From Deltaproteobacteria bacterium (GTDB lineage: Bacteria > Desulfobacterota > Desulfobacteria > Desulfobacterales > C00003060): DNA of 10,138 nt. The notes beneath the pieces are model-generated. The model saw only the letters and a program-made list of their open reading frames with translations. It did no database searches and had not been told where the DNA came from. The stretch is taken from positions 1 through 10,138 of the forward strand of contig JAFDFO010000075.1 in assembly GCA_019309815.1 (NCBI GenBank), given 5' to 3'. Positions within the stretch are counted from its first letter, which is position 1. Every line of letters starts with the position of its first letter. The translations under genes were made by a program, and so were the position numbers. Below are positions 1 through 6,509 of the stretch, in pieces.

Positions 1-116
1 TCCTTTCCACTGCAAACTATGGCTATGTGCTGGAAACAGGGAAAATCGTTCTGGAGGGAGACGGGGCTGCTTTGCTGGATGATCCTGAGGTGAGGAAGGC
101 GTATCTTGGAGAATAA
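1..116 (+). CDS. livF: Branched-chain amino acid ABC transporter ATP-binding protein LivF, C-terminal end (partial)
   Basis: Only the last 37 codons are in the window; the reading frame begins at base 3 and ends at TAA 114-116. The translated tail contains NYGYVLETGKIVLEG followed by DDPEVRKAYLGE, which is the characteristic end of LivF, one of the two cytoplasmic ATPase subunits of the high-affinity branched-chain amino acid (Liv/HAAT) importer. Walker A, Walker B and the signature motif lie upstream of the window and cannot be checked. LivF is usually the last gene of a livKHMGF operon, which fits the repeat-filled gap that follows. The gene converges on the minus-strand NAD-salvage pair. 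A LivG-type or other ABC ATPase is less likely because the AYLG ending is typical of LivF. Confidence 0.85.
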   Translation, partial: LSTANYGYVLETGKIVLEGDGAALLDDPEVRKAYLGE

Positions 117-246
117 AGCAGTTGTCCGTTCACCATGGCCGTCTCTGCCGAGACTTAGCTCAAAGCTGAAAGCTCAAAGCAAGGCACGGGGCGGGTGGGG
201 GTTCCGGCCCGACTATTGATGATTTGCGACTGAGGATTGAATGGAC
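117..246. other. Intergenic spacer after livF with a short direct repeat
   Basis: No gene is visible here. AGCTCAAAGC occurs twice (157-166 and 171-180) in direct orientation with a 14-base period. A G-rich stretch follows at about 184-210. No stem followed by a T run is seen, so no livF terminator can be named. Confidence 0.45.
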
Positions 247-361
247 TGTCATTTCGAGCAACTTGTCCGCATAAGCCTGCTAGGGCGAAGGTGGAAGCGA
301 GAAATCTTCGCTGTACCCATCGGCCACAAGGATAAGATTTCTCCCTGTGGTCGAAATGACA
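247..361. repeat. Nested inverted repeat, MITE-like intergenic element (about 115 bp)
   Basis: The outer arms are an 11-base perfect inverted repeat (TGTCATTTCGA at 247-257 and TCGAAATGACA at 351-361). Inside them is a second perfect 10-base pair (GAGAAATCTT at 299-308 and AAGATTTCTC at 334-343). The element has no plausible coding content. Its structure resembles the short non-autonomous palindromic repeats often dispersed between genes of deltaproteobacterial genomes; whether other copies exist in this genome cannot be seen from the window. Confidence 0.7.
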
Positions 362-368
362 AGAAAAT

Positions 369-418
369 GTAGGGGCGGGCTTTACGCCCGCCCGGGCGGG
401 GGTAAACCCCGCCCCTAC
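369..418. repeat. 50-bp near-perfect GC-rich palindrome
   Basis: The arms GTAGGGGCGGG (369-379) and CCCGCCCCTAC (408-418) are perfectly complementary, and the interior (CCCGCCCGGGCGGG around the centre) is also palindromic, so almost the whole 50 bases can fold into one stem. It lies between the convergent livF and pncB genes. It could work as a transcription barrier for both, but neither side is followed by a proper T tract, so I call it a REP-like repeat rather than a terminator. Confidence 0.75.
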
Positions 419-427
419 ACAAAAGGA

Positions 428-465
428 AACTGGCCAACGGGCTTAACTGGCGCAACGGGCTCAAC
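428..465. repeat. Two imperfect tandem units of 17-18 bp next to the pncB end
   Basis: CAACGGGCTTAAC (435-447) is repeated as CAACGGGCTCAAC (453-465), 12 of 13 bases identical, with each unit introduced by AACTGGC. The pair lies directly beyond the out-of-frame pncB stop at 468-470. Confidence 0.55.
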
Positions 466-467
466 CC

Positions 468-632
468 TTAGTTTGCGAGGCTGTCCTGCAATTCTTTGAG
501 GCGAGGACTTATTCCTACCGGATAGGACGGTGCCCCTTCCAGAGCCTTGTATGAGTCATCGAGCGATTCAAAATTCTTCCTGAATCTCTCCCGAATCTCC
601 TCCAGTGAGGGGTGACTCTTCAGGAGGTATCC
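468..632 (-). pseudogene. pncB: Out-of-frame C-terminal part of nicotinate phosphoribosyltransferase (frameshift tail)
   Basis: Reading the minus strand in the frame that starts at 632 gives 54 codons beginning GYLLKSHPSLEEIRERF, containing YPVGISPRLKELQDSL and ending at TAA 468-470. This is the normal C-terminal helix and closing segment of bacterial nicotinate phosphoribosyltransferases, yet it is in a different frame from the main reading frame, which stops at 620-622. Adding one base in the GAGGAT run near 632-635 restores one reading frame of about 433 codons. The upstream limit is fixed by an in-frame TGA in this frame at about 635. Either the gene is recently broken or the assembled sequence has lost one base. 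Confidence 0.8.
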
Positions 633-1768
633 TCAATAGTTTCATCCCGGGTGCCGATCACATCTTCTGAGAAACGCCCTTGGGGATCCGTCTTTCTGAA
701 GATCTGCTTTTCTCCCGGCAGGTTTACCTTGCCCGTGCTCAACTTCATGATAGGGCGCTCACCGTATTGAACCAGTTTGTAGACCATGTCGAAATAGGGC
801 GCATCCGATGAAACCCCCATCTTCGTTCCAACACCAAAGGCGTCAATCATCGCACCCCCTGTGATGGTCTTAGCAATCTTGTACTCATCAAAACTGCTGC
901 TGGCAAATACCTCCGTGTCATCGAGCCCTGCGTCGTCCAGGATCTTGCGGACCTGCCGGCTCAACTGCACCATATCACCGCTGTCCAGGCGAACGCCTAG
1001 GAGCTTGTGCCCTTCGTTAGCCATCTCCTGTCCCACAACGGTAGCTTTTTGAGCGCCAGCCACAGTGTCGTACGTGTCGATCAACAGAATGGTCTTGTCG
1101 GGAAAAGAGCGGGCATAGGCCCTGTATGCCTCAAGCTCGTCCCCAAATGAGCTGATGTATGAGTGGGCCATAGTCCCTGTAATTGGGATCCCGTATAGCT
1201 TTCCGGCAAGCACATTGCTCGTGGCGACAAAGCCGGCAATATAGCTGCTGCGGGCCGCTTTCAGTCCGGCGTCAATCCCGTGGGTTCTTCGAAGGGAGAA
1301 ATCGACAAGCTGGCGGCCTGAGGCCGCGTGAATACATCGTGACGCTTTGGTGGCAATCATGGACTGCAGATTGATTGTATTGATTGCAAAAGTTTCCAGG
1401 ATCTGGGCCTCTACAATCGGGGCCGTAACCTCCAAGATCGGTTCGTTTTCAAAAAAGATCTCGCCTTCGGCAAGGGCCCGAATGGTCCCGGTGAAACGCA
1501 TATCCTTGAGGTAATCCAGAAAATCGTCTGAAAACGTGCCGGTGCCCTTAAGATAAGCAAGATCACTGTCCGAGAAATGGAAGTTGGCAGCAAAGTCGAG
1601 GAAGTCCTGAAGGCCTGCTGCCACGAAGTAGGCTCGGTCGGGAGGGAATTTCCTGATGAAGAGCGAAAACGTGGCCGAGTCATCCATGGCATTTTCGAAG
1701 TAGCTTGCTGCCATGGTGAGTTCGTAGAGATCGGTCAGGAGCTCTAATCTCTCGCCAGTGCTCATCAT
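620..1768 (-). CDS. pncB: Nicotinate phosphoribosyltransferase (frame ends early through a frameshift)
   Basis: The enzyme joins nicotinate to PRPP, with ATP hydrolysis, to make nicotinate mononucleotide in the cytoplasm (EC 6.3.4.21). Family features of the 382 codons are LLTDLYELTMA near residues 10-20, SLRRTHGIDAG near 158-167, TGTMAHS near 198-203 carrying the conserved histidine (H202), LLIDTYDT near 228-235, GVRLDSGD near 258-265, ASSSFDE near 289-295 and FGVGTKMGVSSDAP near 311-324. The frame then ends abruptly after DETIEDTS; family members run on for about 50 more residues, and these are found in another frame down to 468. Tandem ATGs lie at 1766-1768 and 1763-1765. An AGGA is 4 bases before the first and 7 before the second, so Met2 may be the true start. 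The gene lies 50 bases behind the nicotinamidase gene that would supply its substrate, probably in one operon. Confidence 0.92.
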   Translation of the reverse strand: MMSTGERLELLTDLYELTMAASYFENAMDDSATFSLFIRKFPPDRAYFVAAGLQDFLDFAANFHFSDSDLAYLKGTGTFSDDFLDYLKDMRFTGTIRALAEGEIFFENEPILEVTAPIVEAQILETFAINTINLQSMIATKASRCIHAASGRQLVDFSLRRTHGIDAGLKAARSSYIAGFVATSNVLAGKLYGIPITGTMAHSYISSFGDELEAYRAYARSFPDKTILLIDTYDTVAGAQKATVVGQEMANEGHKLLGVRLDSGDMVQLSRQVRKILDDAGLDDTEVFASSSFDEYKIAKTITGGAMIDAFGVGTKMGVSSDAPYFDMVYKLVQYGERPIMKLSTGKVNLPGEKQIFRKTDPQGRFSEDVIGTRDETIEDTS

Positions 1769-1818
1769 GTGATCCTGGCTCCGTATGTCTTCTTCGTTAT
1801 TTGTGACTGCACAACGTT

Positions 1819-2862
1819 CTATTGGGGGTCAAAGACCATACCGCTCCAACTCTCCAGTGGATCTGTTGAACGATAAACATGCATTCCCGCATCTGCAAAC
1901 CGCTGAAAAGCTGCGTTAGCTTCATCTGTGTAATCGACTACCCCGGGAATGACAACTGGGGATGTGCAGTCCTCCAAGAGATATACCTTTTCAGCCAGCT
2001 TGTCATCTGCGGTTCCTATTTCACTCAAAAGGTCCTGTATCGTCCAAGCCACGCAATGACTCTTTGCTTGTCCTGCAATAATAACCGCGTCGAACTCCAA
2101 AAGTGCTTGGATAAAGCTGGTGTTTTTTTCTGCAATTTGATTGCCTTCAACATCTTCCAGCACTTCCGGACTCAAAACCGAGTAATTCTCAGTAAACGGG
2201 TTGCTTCCCTTGACTTGAAAACCAGGCATACTGTAGCGGGCTATGCTGTGGAAGAAAACGGCTTCCTCTACTGCCGAAACCAGAGCATGCCCGATTCCTC
2301 CCAACATTGCATGATATGGCCAGATAGTGAGGTCGTATTTGCCTCCCTCTTTCAATTTCCGAGTGTAATAGTCCAAGAATTTACGCCCGTAGTCTTCATC
2401 GATGTTCAGACATTCAGCAACTTCAGGGTTAAATCTCCAGACACCCTTCTGAACATCCTCTGCGGGAATAAGTGTGAAAGGGGCCGGGTGTTCGCCCTTA
2501 TCATTGACCAGGAAGATACTGTGGAAGATCTGAACGGACTGATGCGAATCCATCGTTGGGCAGATCTGGGTGATGACGTCCAGGTTATGGTACATGAATT
2601 CGCACAACCTTCGATTGTCATCGATGGCCCCGGTTCCTGAACGTCCGCCTACATAAAGCTCAAATTCCGGAATGCAAAATGTGTTCTGTACATCAACCAG
2701 CAAAAGACAGATTCTGAACTTGTCTCGTGAGGCCGCATGTATTTTGTATTGCTTTGCCCACTTCCTGCCGTCTTCCGCACGTTCCTGATAGGGAACCCTC
2801 CACACTTGTCCCACCTTGTCGGCATCAAAATGAGCAGGGATCGGTAGTTCATCCCGTGCCAT
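1819..2862 (-). CDS. pncA: Nicotinamidase-like cysteine hydrolase (isochorismatase fold)
   Basis: Likely hydrolyses nicotinamide to nicotinate and ammonia (EC 3.5.1.19). Numbered from the 2862 start (347 residues), the family catalytic triad is visible: Asp57 in LLLVDVQNTF, Lys218 in FQVKGSNPFTENYSV and Cys270 in AGQAKSHCVAW. Candidate metal ligands are Asp105 and His107 in TMDSHQ and His184 in WPYHAMLGG. Classical PncA proteins are about 180-220 residues; this one has a longer N-terminus, an insertion before the WPYH motif and an extended C-terminus. The adjacent nicotinate phosphoribosyltransferase strongly supports nicotinamidase activity over another amidase. An ATG at 2884-2886 adds 8 residues, but the ATG at 2860-2862 has AAGGGGA about 7 bases upstream, so I prefer it. 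No signal peptide or membrane segment is visible, which suggests a cytoplasmic protein. Confidence 0.85.
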   Translation of the reverse strand: MARDELPIPAHFDADKVGQVWRVPYQERAEDGRKWAKQYKIHAASRDKFRICLLLVDVQNTFCIPEFELYVGGRSGTGAIDDNRRLCEFMYHNLDVITQICPTMDSHQSVQIFHSIFLVNDKGEHPAPFTLIPAEDVQKGVWRFNPEVAECLNIDEDYGRKFLDYYTRKLKEGGKYDLTIWPYHAMLGGIGHALVSAVEEAVFFHSIARYSMPGFQVKGSNPFTENYSVLSPEVLEDVEGNQIAEKNTSFIQALLEFDAVIIAGQAKSHCVAWTIQDLLSEIGTADDKLAEKVYLLEDCTSPVVIPGVVDYTDEANAAFQRFADAGMHVYRSTDPLESWSGMVFDPQ

Positions 2863-2954
2863 AGAACATCCCCTTTCCACAGACATTTTCTATGAGGTCC
2901 ACTATCGTTACCTTTTCAGTCATATTCCATACGGTGAACGGCCATTACGCATTC

Positions 2955-2983
2955 ATAATAGCCAAAACAGCCCGCGGATGCAA
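2955..2983 (-). promoter_or_regulatory. Candidate sigma-70 type promoter for pncA-pncB
   Basis: On the minus strand TTGCAT (2983-2978, 3 of 6 to consensus) is followed after exactly 17 bases by TATTAT (2960-2955, 5 of 6). Transcription would begin near 2948, about 85 bases before the preferred pncA start. The -10 and spacing are good but the -35 is weak. Confidence 0.35.
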
Positions 2984-3025
2984 CCCTCGGCATCCCACAC
3001 ACGTGTCCTTGGGCCCGCGCGTTTC

Positions 3026-3054
3026 TTGACAATAGTATGGCGAAGCGATAAACT
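3026..3054 (+). promoter_or_regulatory. Candidate sigma-70 type promoter for the Crp/Fnr regulator gene
   Basis: A perfect TTGACA (3026-3031) is followed after 17 bases by TAAACT (3049-3054, 4 of 6). Transcription would start near 3061, giving a leader of about 95 bases before the GTG start at 3155. The leader holds the FNR-like site and the hairpin described separately. Confidence 0.5.
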
Positions 3055-3108
3055 CATGCAATTATTTCCAAACATTCACGTCCTGTTTGAGAAGAAACCG
3101 CGTGCCTA

Positions 3109-3122
3109 TTGACAACCGTCAG
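3109..3122 (+). promoter_or_regulatory. Candidate Crp/Fnr-family operator
   Basis: TTGAC-AACC-GTCAG is a 14-base near-palindrome that matches the TTGAY-N4-RTCAA pattern recognised by FNR/DNR-type proteins except for the last base. It lies about 33 bases before a Crp/Fnr-family gene and downstream of the likely transcription start, a position suited to autorepression. The first six bases also read as a -35 box, but no matching -10 is found, so the operator reading is preferred. Confidence 0.4.
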
Positions 3123-3140
3123 AGTTTGCTTTGCTCTGAC
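3118..3140 (+). promoter_or_regulatory. 7-bp hairpin abutting the regulator's ribosome binding site
   Basis: GTCAGAG (3118-3124) and CTCTGAC (3134-3140) are perfectly complementary with a 9-base loop. The ribosome binding site AAGGA (3141-3145) begins at the very next base. In RNA the stem could affect ribosome access; in DNA it could be a second operator overlapping the FNR-like site. Confidence 0.4.
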
Positions 3141-3154
3141 AAGGAATTGTCGCC

Positions 3155-3835
3155 GTGCAGTCCCATGTGATGCTCAAAAAGGTCCCGCTCTTTAAGTCTT
3201 TCAGTGATCCCGACCTGACGGAACTCTGGTCGTCACTCAGGATTCAGAGATTGCAGGAAAAACAGGCACTCTTTCGCAAGGGGGATGAAGGCACCGCGCT
3301 GTATATCATAAAGCGAGGGAAGATAAAGATCGTACTGCCCTCAAAGGTTGGAGAGGAAGTTATTTTGACCATCTTTTCAGAAGGTGACTTTCTGGGAGAG
3401 ATGTCGCTTCTGGACCAAAAGCCACGATCCGCCGATGGTATTGCCATGGAGGAATCCGAGGTCTACGTGCTCAACCGGTCAGATTTCCTCTTGTTCTTGC
3501 AAAAGAACGAGGACGCCATCAAATGTATACTCTCCTCGCTTTCGGAGAGATTGAGGAAAACGGATGATCTGCTGGAAGACACCTCTTTTCTGAGCGTTTC
3601 TGCCAGACTTGCCAAGAAGCTCCTTGAACTGGGCAGGGAATTCGGCACAACAGAAGAAGACATCACGAGGATCGGACTCAGGCTCACCCAGCAGGACCTG
3701 GCTGATCTCGTGGGGACAACCCGCGAGAGCATCAACAAGGAACTGAAGGTCCTGCGAGATAAAGGCCTGGTTGTTACTGAAGGGGGCTACATTCAATTAC
3801 TTGATCTTGCGCGTTTGAGGAGGAGAGTACATTAG
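3155..3835 (+). CDS. Crp/Fnr-family transcriptional regulator
   Basis: A 226-residue cytoplasmic DNA-binding protein with the standard two-domain plan. Residues about 8-125 form a cyclic-nucleotide-binding-like beta barrel (LFRKGDEGTALYIIKRGKIKI; GDFLGEMSLLDQKPRSA at 77-93), followed by a long dimer helix. A winged helix-turn-helix occupies about 150-220 with TQQDLADLVGTTRESINKEL as its core. The GE (81-82) and RS (91-92) positions that hold the nucleotide phosphate in CRP are kept, so an effector of that kind is possible. There is only one cysteine (C124), so it is not an Fe-S oxygen sensor like FNR. The start is GTG at 3155, supported by AAGGA nine bases upstream; an ATG at 3170 has no such signal. 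It is divergent from pncA and precedes the hydrogenase cluster in the same direction, so control of either is plausible but unproven. Confidence 0.93.
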   Translation: MQSHVMLKKVPLFKSFSDPDLTELWSSLRIQRLQEKQALFRKGDEGTALYIIKRGKIKIVLPSKVGEEVILTIFSEGDFLGEMSLLDQKPRSADGIAMEESEVYVLNRSDFLLFLQKNEDAIKCILSSLSERLRKTDDLLEDTSFLSVSARLAKKLLELGREFGTTEEDITRIGLRLTQQDLADLVGTTRESINKELKVLRDKGLVVTEGGYIQLLDLARLRRRVH

Positions 3836-3892
3836 CGTTGCGTCCCATGAATAACTTCCATAAGTCCCATGATCGCAGAGGACCCAATAGCT

Positions 3893-3952
3893 GAAAGCAC
3901 CAAATCCCAAATTCCAAACAAATAACAATGACCAAAATTCCAAATTCCAAAC
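3893..3952. repeat. A-rich dispersed repeat, copy 1
   Basis: CCAAATTCCAAAC occurs twice (3907-3919 and 3940-3952) with a 33-base period. A related copy sits upstream of mvhD: ATGACCAAAATTC at 3928-3940 recurs exactly at 6311-6323, and AAGCAC-N-AAATCC is shared near 3895 and 6277. There is no credible coding frame. Confidence 0.65.
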
Positions 3953-3960
3953 TTGATGGT

Positions 3961-4082
3961 TTCGTAAAGTCGAAAAACACCTCTTTCTGTCATTCCGGCG
4001 AAAGCCGGAACCCAGTGTTTTCAGAAACTTATGACTGACCTGGACCCCGGCTTTCGCCGGGGTGACGACTTTTTACGACTTT
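3961..4082. repeat. Nested inverted repeat element upstream of hdrA (about 120 bp)
   Basis: The inner arms (3991-4014 and 4040-4064) pair imperfectly and each is itself a small hairpin: CCGGCGAAAGCCGG on the left, CCCCGGCTTTCGCCGGGG on the right. The outer arms TCGTAAAGTCG (3962-3972) and CGACTTTTTACGA (4066-4078) pair with a two-base length difference. This looks like a MITE or REP-like element. The remainder of the gap between the regulator and hdrA, apart from the candidate promoter, shows nothing recognisable. Confidence 0.7.
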
Positions 4083-4182
4083 CTCAAACTTGTTTCCTCG
4101 GGCACCACGGCCCTTAACTTCGTTTGGGTCATTGAATATAGCGGCTTACGCCTTGAGAACAGTAGTAATTTGGTGCTTGGGA

Positions 4183-4210
4183 TTTACACGACACTACCTC
4201 ATGACATAAT
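4183..4210 (+). promoter_or_regulatory. Candidate sigma-70 type promoter for hdrA
   Basis: TTTACA (4183-4188, 5 of 6) and CATAAT (4205-4210, 5 of 6) are separated by 16 bases. Transcription would start near 4217, about 28 bases before the preferred GTG start of hdrA. The -35 lies at the edge of ATTTGGTGCT (4168-4177), the inverted counterpart of AGCACCAAAT at 3896-3905. Confidence 0.5.
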
Positions 4211-4244
4211 TGTTTTTTGCTCCTAAAGCATTGGAGTTGTGAAA

Positions 4245-6206
4245 GTGGTTGAAAGAGTAGGCGTCTACATATGTGAGTGCGGTCCGAATATCAGTGAGGC
4301 CGTGGACATAAACGAGTTGGTAACGTTTGCTCAGGGCTTGGAAAACGTTGTTCTGGCAAAACCTGTCGGGCTTTTATGCTCAGTTGATGGCAAAGCGCTG
4401 ATCAGCGAGGAAATCAAGAAGCAAAAGTTGACGAGGGTCGTGTTCGCGGCTTGTTCGCCCAAGGAACATGAAATTACTTTCAAGGAGATCCTGACAGGCG
4501 CAGGTCTGAATCCATTTCTCATGCAGATTGCCAATATCAGAGAGCAATGCGCCTGGGTCATCAAGGACAAGACTCTTGCCACGGATAAGGCAAGGGCAAT
4601 GATTAACGCGGCTGTCGGGCGGGTTATGCACCATGAACCCTTGGAAGTTAAAGAGATAGAATGCCAGGCGGATGTCCTCGTGGTGGGGGCGGGCATGGCC
4701 GGGATAAGTGCCGCGCTGACGCTGGCGCAAAGGAATAGAAAAGTCTACCTGGTGGAGAAGCTGCCGAGTATCGGCGGAAAGGTTGCCCTGTACGAACATG
4801 TGTTCCCAACCCTCAAGTGCGCTTCTTGCGTACTGGATCCGGTGGCAGACGAGGTTTTGCATCATGAGCAAATAGAGATTCTTACATATAGTGCAGTTGA
4901 GGAGGTGCTCGGCTTCTACGGAAATTTCGTGGTCAAGGTAAACAGGAAAGCAAGATTTGTGGATACTGCGACTTGCATTGGCTGTGAGGCCTGTTTCGAG
5001 GTTTGCCCTGTTAAGGTAAGCAATGAATACAACGAGGGACTTGATGAACGGCGAGCCATCTACATTCCTTACCCCGGGGCACTTCCAAATGTAGCGGTCA
5101 TAGACAAAGAGCATTGTTTGCGTTGGCGGGGAGAAGACTGCAACGCCTGTCAGGAGGCCTGTCCGTTTAGCTGTATCAAATACGAAGAGGCCAACCGGGT
5201 TATGGAGCTGAAGGTGGGTGCAATCGTCGTAGCGACAGGATTTGACATCTTTGATTCAACACGCGCACCTCAATACGGGTATGGGAAGATCGAAGATGTA
5301 TATACCAGCCTTGAATTTGAGAGGTTGCTCAATTCAACGGGGCCGACTGAAGGAAAAATCGTATTGAAGAACGGCCGGTCTCCGCAGAGCATTGCTCTTG
5401 TGCACTGTGTTGGCTCCAGAACGAGCAAGTTCAATGAACACTGCTCCGGCATCTGCTGTACATACCTGTTGAAGTTTGCTCATCAAGTAAAAAAGAAACT
5501 CCCAGGTGTCTCAATTGCTGAGCTGTACTCTGATTTCTGCCTGCCGGGGAAAGAGGCACAGCGTTTCTTTGGAGATATTTCAGGAGAGAATGGACCTGAA
5601 TTCTTCCACATGAAGGACTCCAGTTCCACAGAAATCGTACAAGAGAACGGCCGAATCCTCATAAAATACACGGATGTCCACGGAGAGTCCAAAACGGTTA
5701 CTTCTGACATGGTCGTCCTGGGTCCAGCCGTTGAGGGTACAAAGGAGGCTCCAGCCTTGGCGGAGATTTTCGGCATATCCCTGGATGAGAGCGGATTCTT
5801 TGTTGAGGAAAATCCGAGCCTGGCACCTGTATCGTCGGTCCGGGCCGGAGTATTTCTTGCCGGCTGCGCCCAGGGGCCAAAGGATATTCACACTTCGGTG
5901 GCGGATGGTCAGGCGGCGGCGGGCAAGATACTGTCCAGTCTGGTTCCCGGTGAGAAGTTGGTGCTCGAAGCCATCACGGCTGAGGCGGATAGCGATGTGT
6001 GCTCCGGGTGCAAGATATGCATTAGCCTGTGTCCCTACAAGGCAATTACTTACGATGACATGGAAAAGCACGCTACAATCAATGGGATTCTATGCAGGGG
6101 GTGCGGCATATGTCCGGCTGCCTGTCCGAGTGGGGCGATTAAGGCGAACCATTATACTGACTTGGAGATATCTGCGGAGATAAAAGGATTGGTGGGGACG
6201 CTATAG
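4245..6206 (+). CDS. hdrA: Heterodisulfide reductase subunit A-like protein (HdrA), FAD and multi-[4Fe-4S]
   Basis: HdrA is the flavin subunit where electrons from a hydrogenase are split between two acceptors in homologous complexes. Numbered from the upstream GTG at 4239 (655 residues), the N-terminal domain has CECG (12-15), LLCSVDG (C47) and ACSPKEHE (C72), which form an Fe-S site in this family. An FAD-binding GAGMAG is at 150-155, and PTLKCASC is at 190-197. Two inserted ferredoxin clusters are CIGCEACFEVCP (246-257) and C293-x7-CNACQEACP (to 309). HCVGSR (389-394) and HCSGICC (401-407) follow, and AGCAQGPKDI is near 541-550. The C-terminal ferredoxin has C588/591/594/598 and C619/622/625/629. 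I prefer GTG 4245 because GGAG (4233-4236) is 8 bases before it but only 2 before GTG 4239. No hdrB or hdrC is in the window; mvhD is the next gene. No membrane segment is evident. Confidence 0.93.
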   Translation: MVERVGVYICECGPNISEAVDINELVTFAQGLENVVLAKPVGLLCSVDGKALISEEIKKQKLTRVVFAACSPKEHEITFKEILTGAGLNPFLMQIANIREQCAWVIKDKTLATDKARAMINAAVGRVMHHEPLEVKEIECQADVLVVGAGMAGISAALTLAQRNRKVYLVEKLPSIGGKVALYEHVFPTLKCASCVLDPVADEVLHHEQIEILTYSAVEEVLGFYGNFVVKVNRKARFVDTATCIGCEACFEVCPVKVSNEYNEGLDERRAIYIPYPGALPNVAVIDKEHCLRWRGEDCNACQEACPFSCIKYEEANRVMELKVGAIVVATGFDIFDSTRAPQYGYGKIEDVYTSLEFERLLNSTGPTEGKIVLKNGRSPQSIALVHCVGSRTSKFNEHCSGICCTYLLKFAHQVKKKLPGVSIAELYSDFCLPGKEAQRFFGDISGENGPEFFHMKDSSSTEIVQENGRILIKYTDVHGESKTVTSDMVVLGPAVEGTKEAPALAEIFGISLDESGFFVEENPSLAPVSSVRAGVFLAGCAQGPKDIHTSVADGQAAAGKILSSLVPGEKLVLEAITAEADSDVCSGCKICISLCPYKAITYDDMEKHATINGILCRGCGICPAACPSGAIKANHYTDLEISAEIKGLVGTL

Positions 6207-6268
6207 TACGCTAAGCCAGTTATGGTCTTAATTCAGACTGTGTTAGCGTCCAAGCATTGTTTAAGGAA

Positions 6269-6436
6269 TAAATCCGAAGCACGAAATCCGAAATCCGAAA
6301 CAATGACCAAATGACCAAAATTCAAATGACAGAAACACAGAAAATCAGTGCCTGACGGGCCGCCGCCGTTTTGGACATTCGGTCATTAGAATTTCGAACT
6401 TGTTTCGGATTTCGATATTCGAATTTCGAATTTTGG
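6269..6436. repeat. Dispersed repeat copy 2 with long inverted arms, upstream of mvhD
   Basis: CGAAATCCGAAACA (6289-6302) and TGTTTCGGATTTCG (6401-6414) are a perfect 14-base inverted repeat, and AATGACC (6302-6308) pairs with GGTCATT (6381-6387) inside it. The left half is related to the repeat at 3893-3952 (13 shared bases at 6311-6323). The 303-base gap between hdrA and mvhD is otherwise without recognisable genes; ACGCTAA/TTAGCGT (6208-6214/6243-6249) could pair but no T tract follows, so it is not called a terminator. Confidence 0.65.
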
Positions 6437-6509
6437 GGGTGGTTTTCCAGGCCATACATTGATTAGGGAGGCTATGTAAGTGTTCTCTGGGACATAAGAT
6501 TAGTCAAAG

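Noticed and set aside
369..418. GC-rich hairpin as a rho-independent terminator
   Set aside because: Neither strand has a run of T directly after the stem, so only a general barrier role can be suggested.
249..464. 71-codon minus-strand frame in the livF-pncB gap
   Set aside because: It is made of the two inverted repeats; translations of this repeat type are a common source of false hypothetical proteins.
622..640. Programmed frameshifting in pncB
   Set aside because: Joining the two frames needs a -1 shift within about 13 bases, and no slippery heptamer or downstream structure is apparent; a lost base explains it more simply.
1879..2640. Long plus-strand open frame (253 codons) opposite the nicotinamidase gene
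   Set aside because: It is fully antisense to a gene with clear catalytic motifs, and its translation shows no recognisable domain.
3893..3952. CRISPR-like repetition
   Set aside because: There are only two 13-base copies with a 33-base period in A-rich sequence, with no regular spacers and no cas genes.
4380..5114. Long minus-strand open frame (244 codons) opposite hdrA
   Set aside because: It lies wholly within the conserved HdrA frame on the other strand and has no motif or ribosome binding site of note.
5674..6183. 169-codon plus-strand frame overlapping the 3' part of hdrA
   Set aside because: It is an alternative frame of the HdrA ferredoxin region; its arginine-rich, low-motif translation is typical of a frame shadow.
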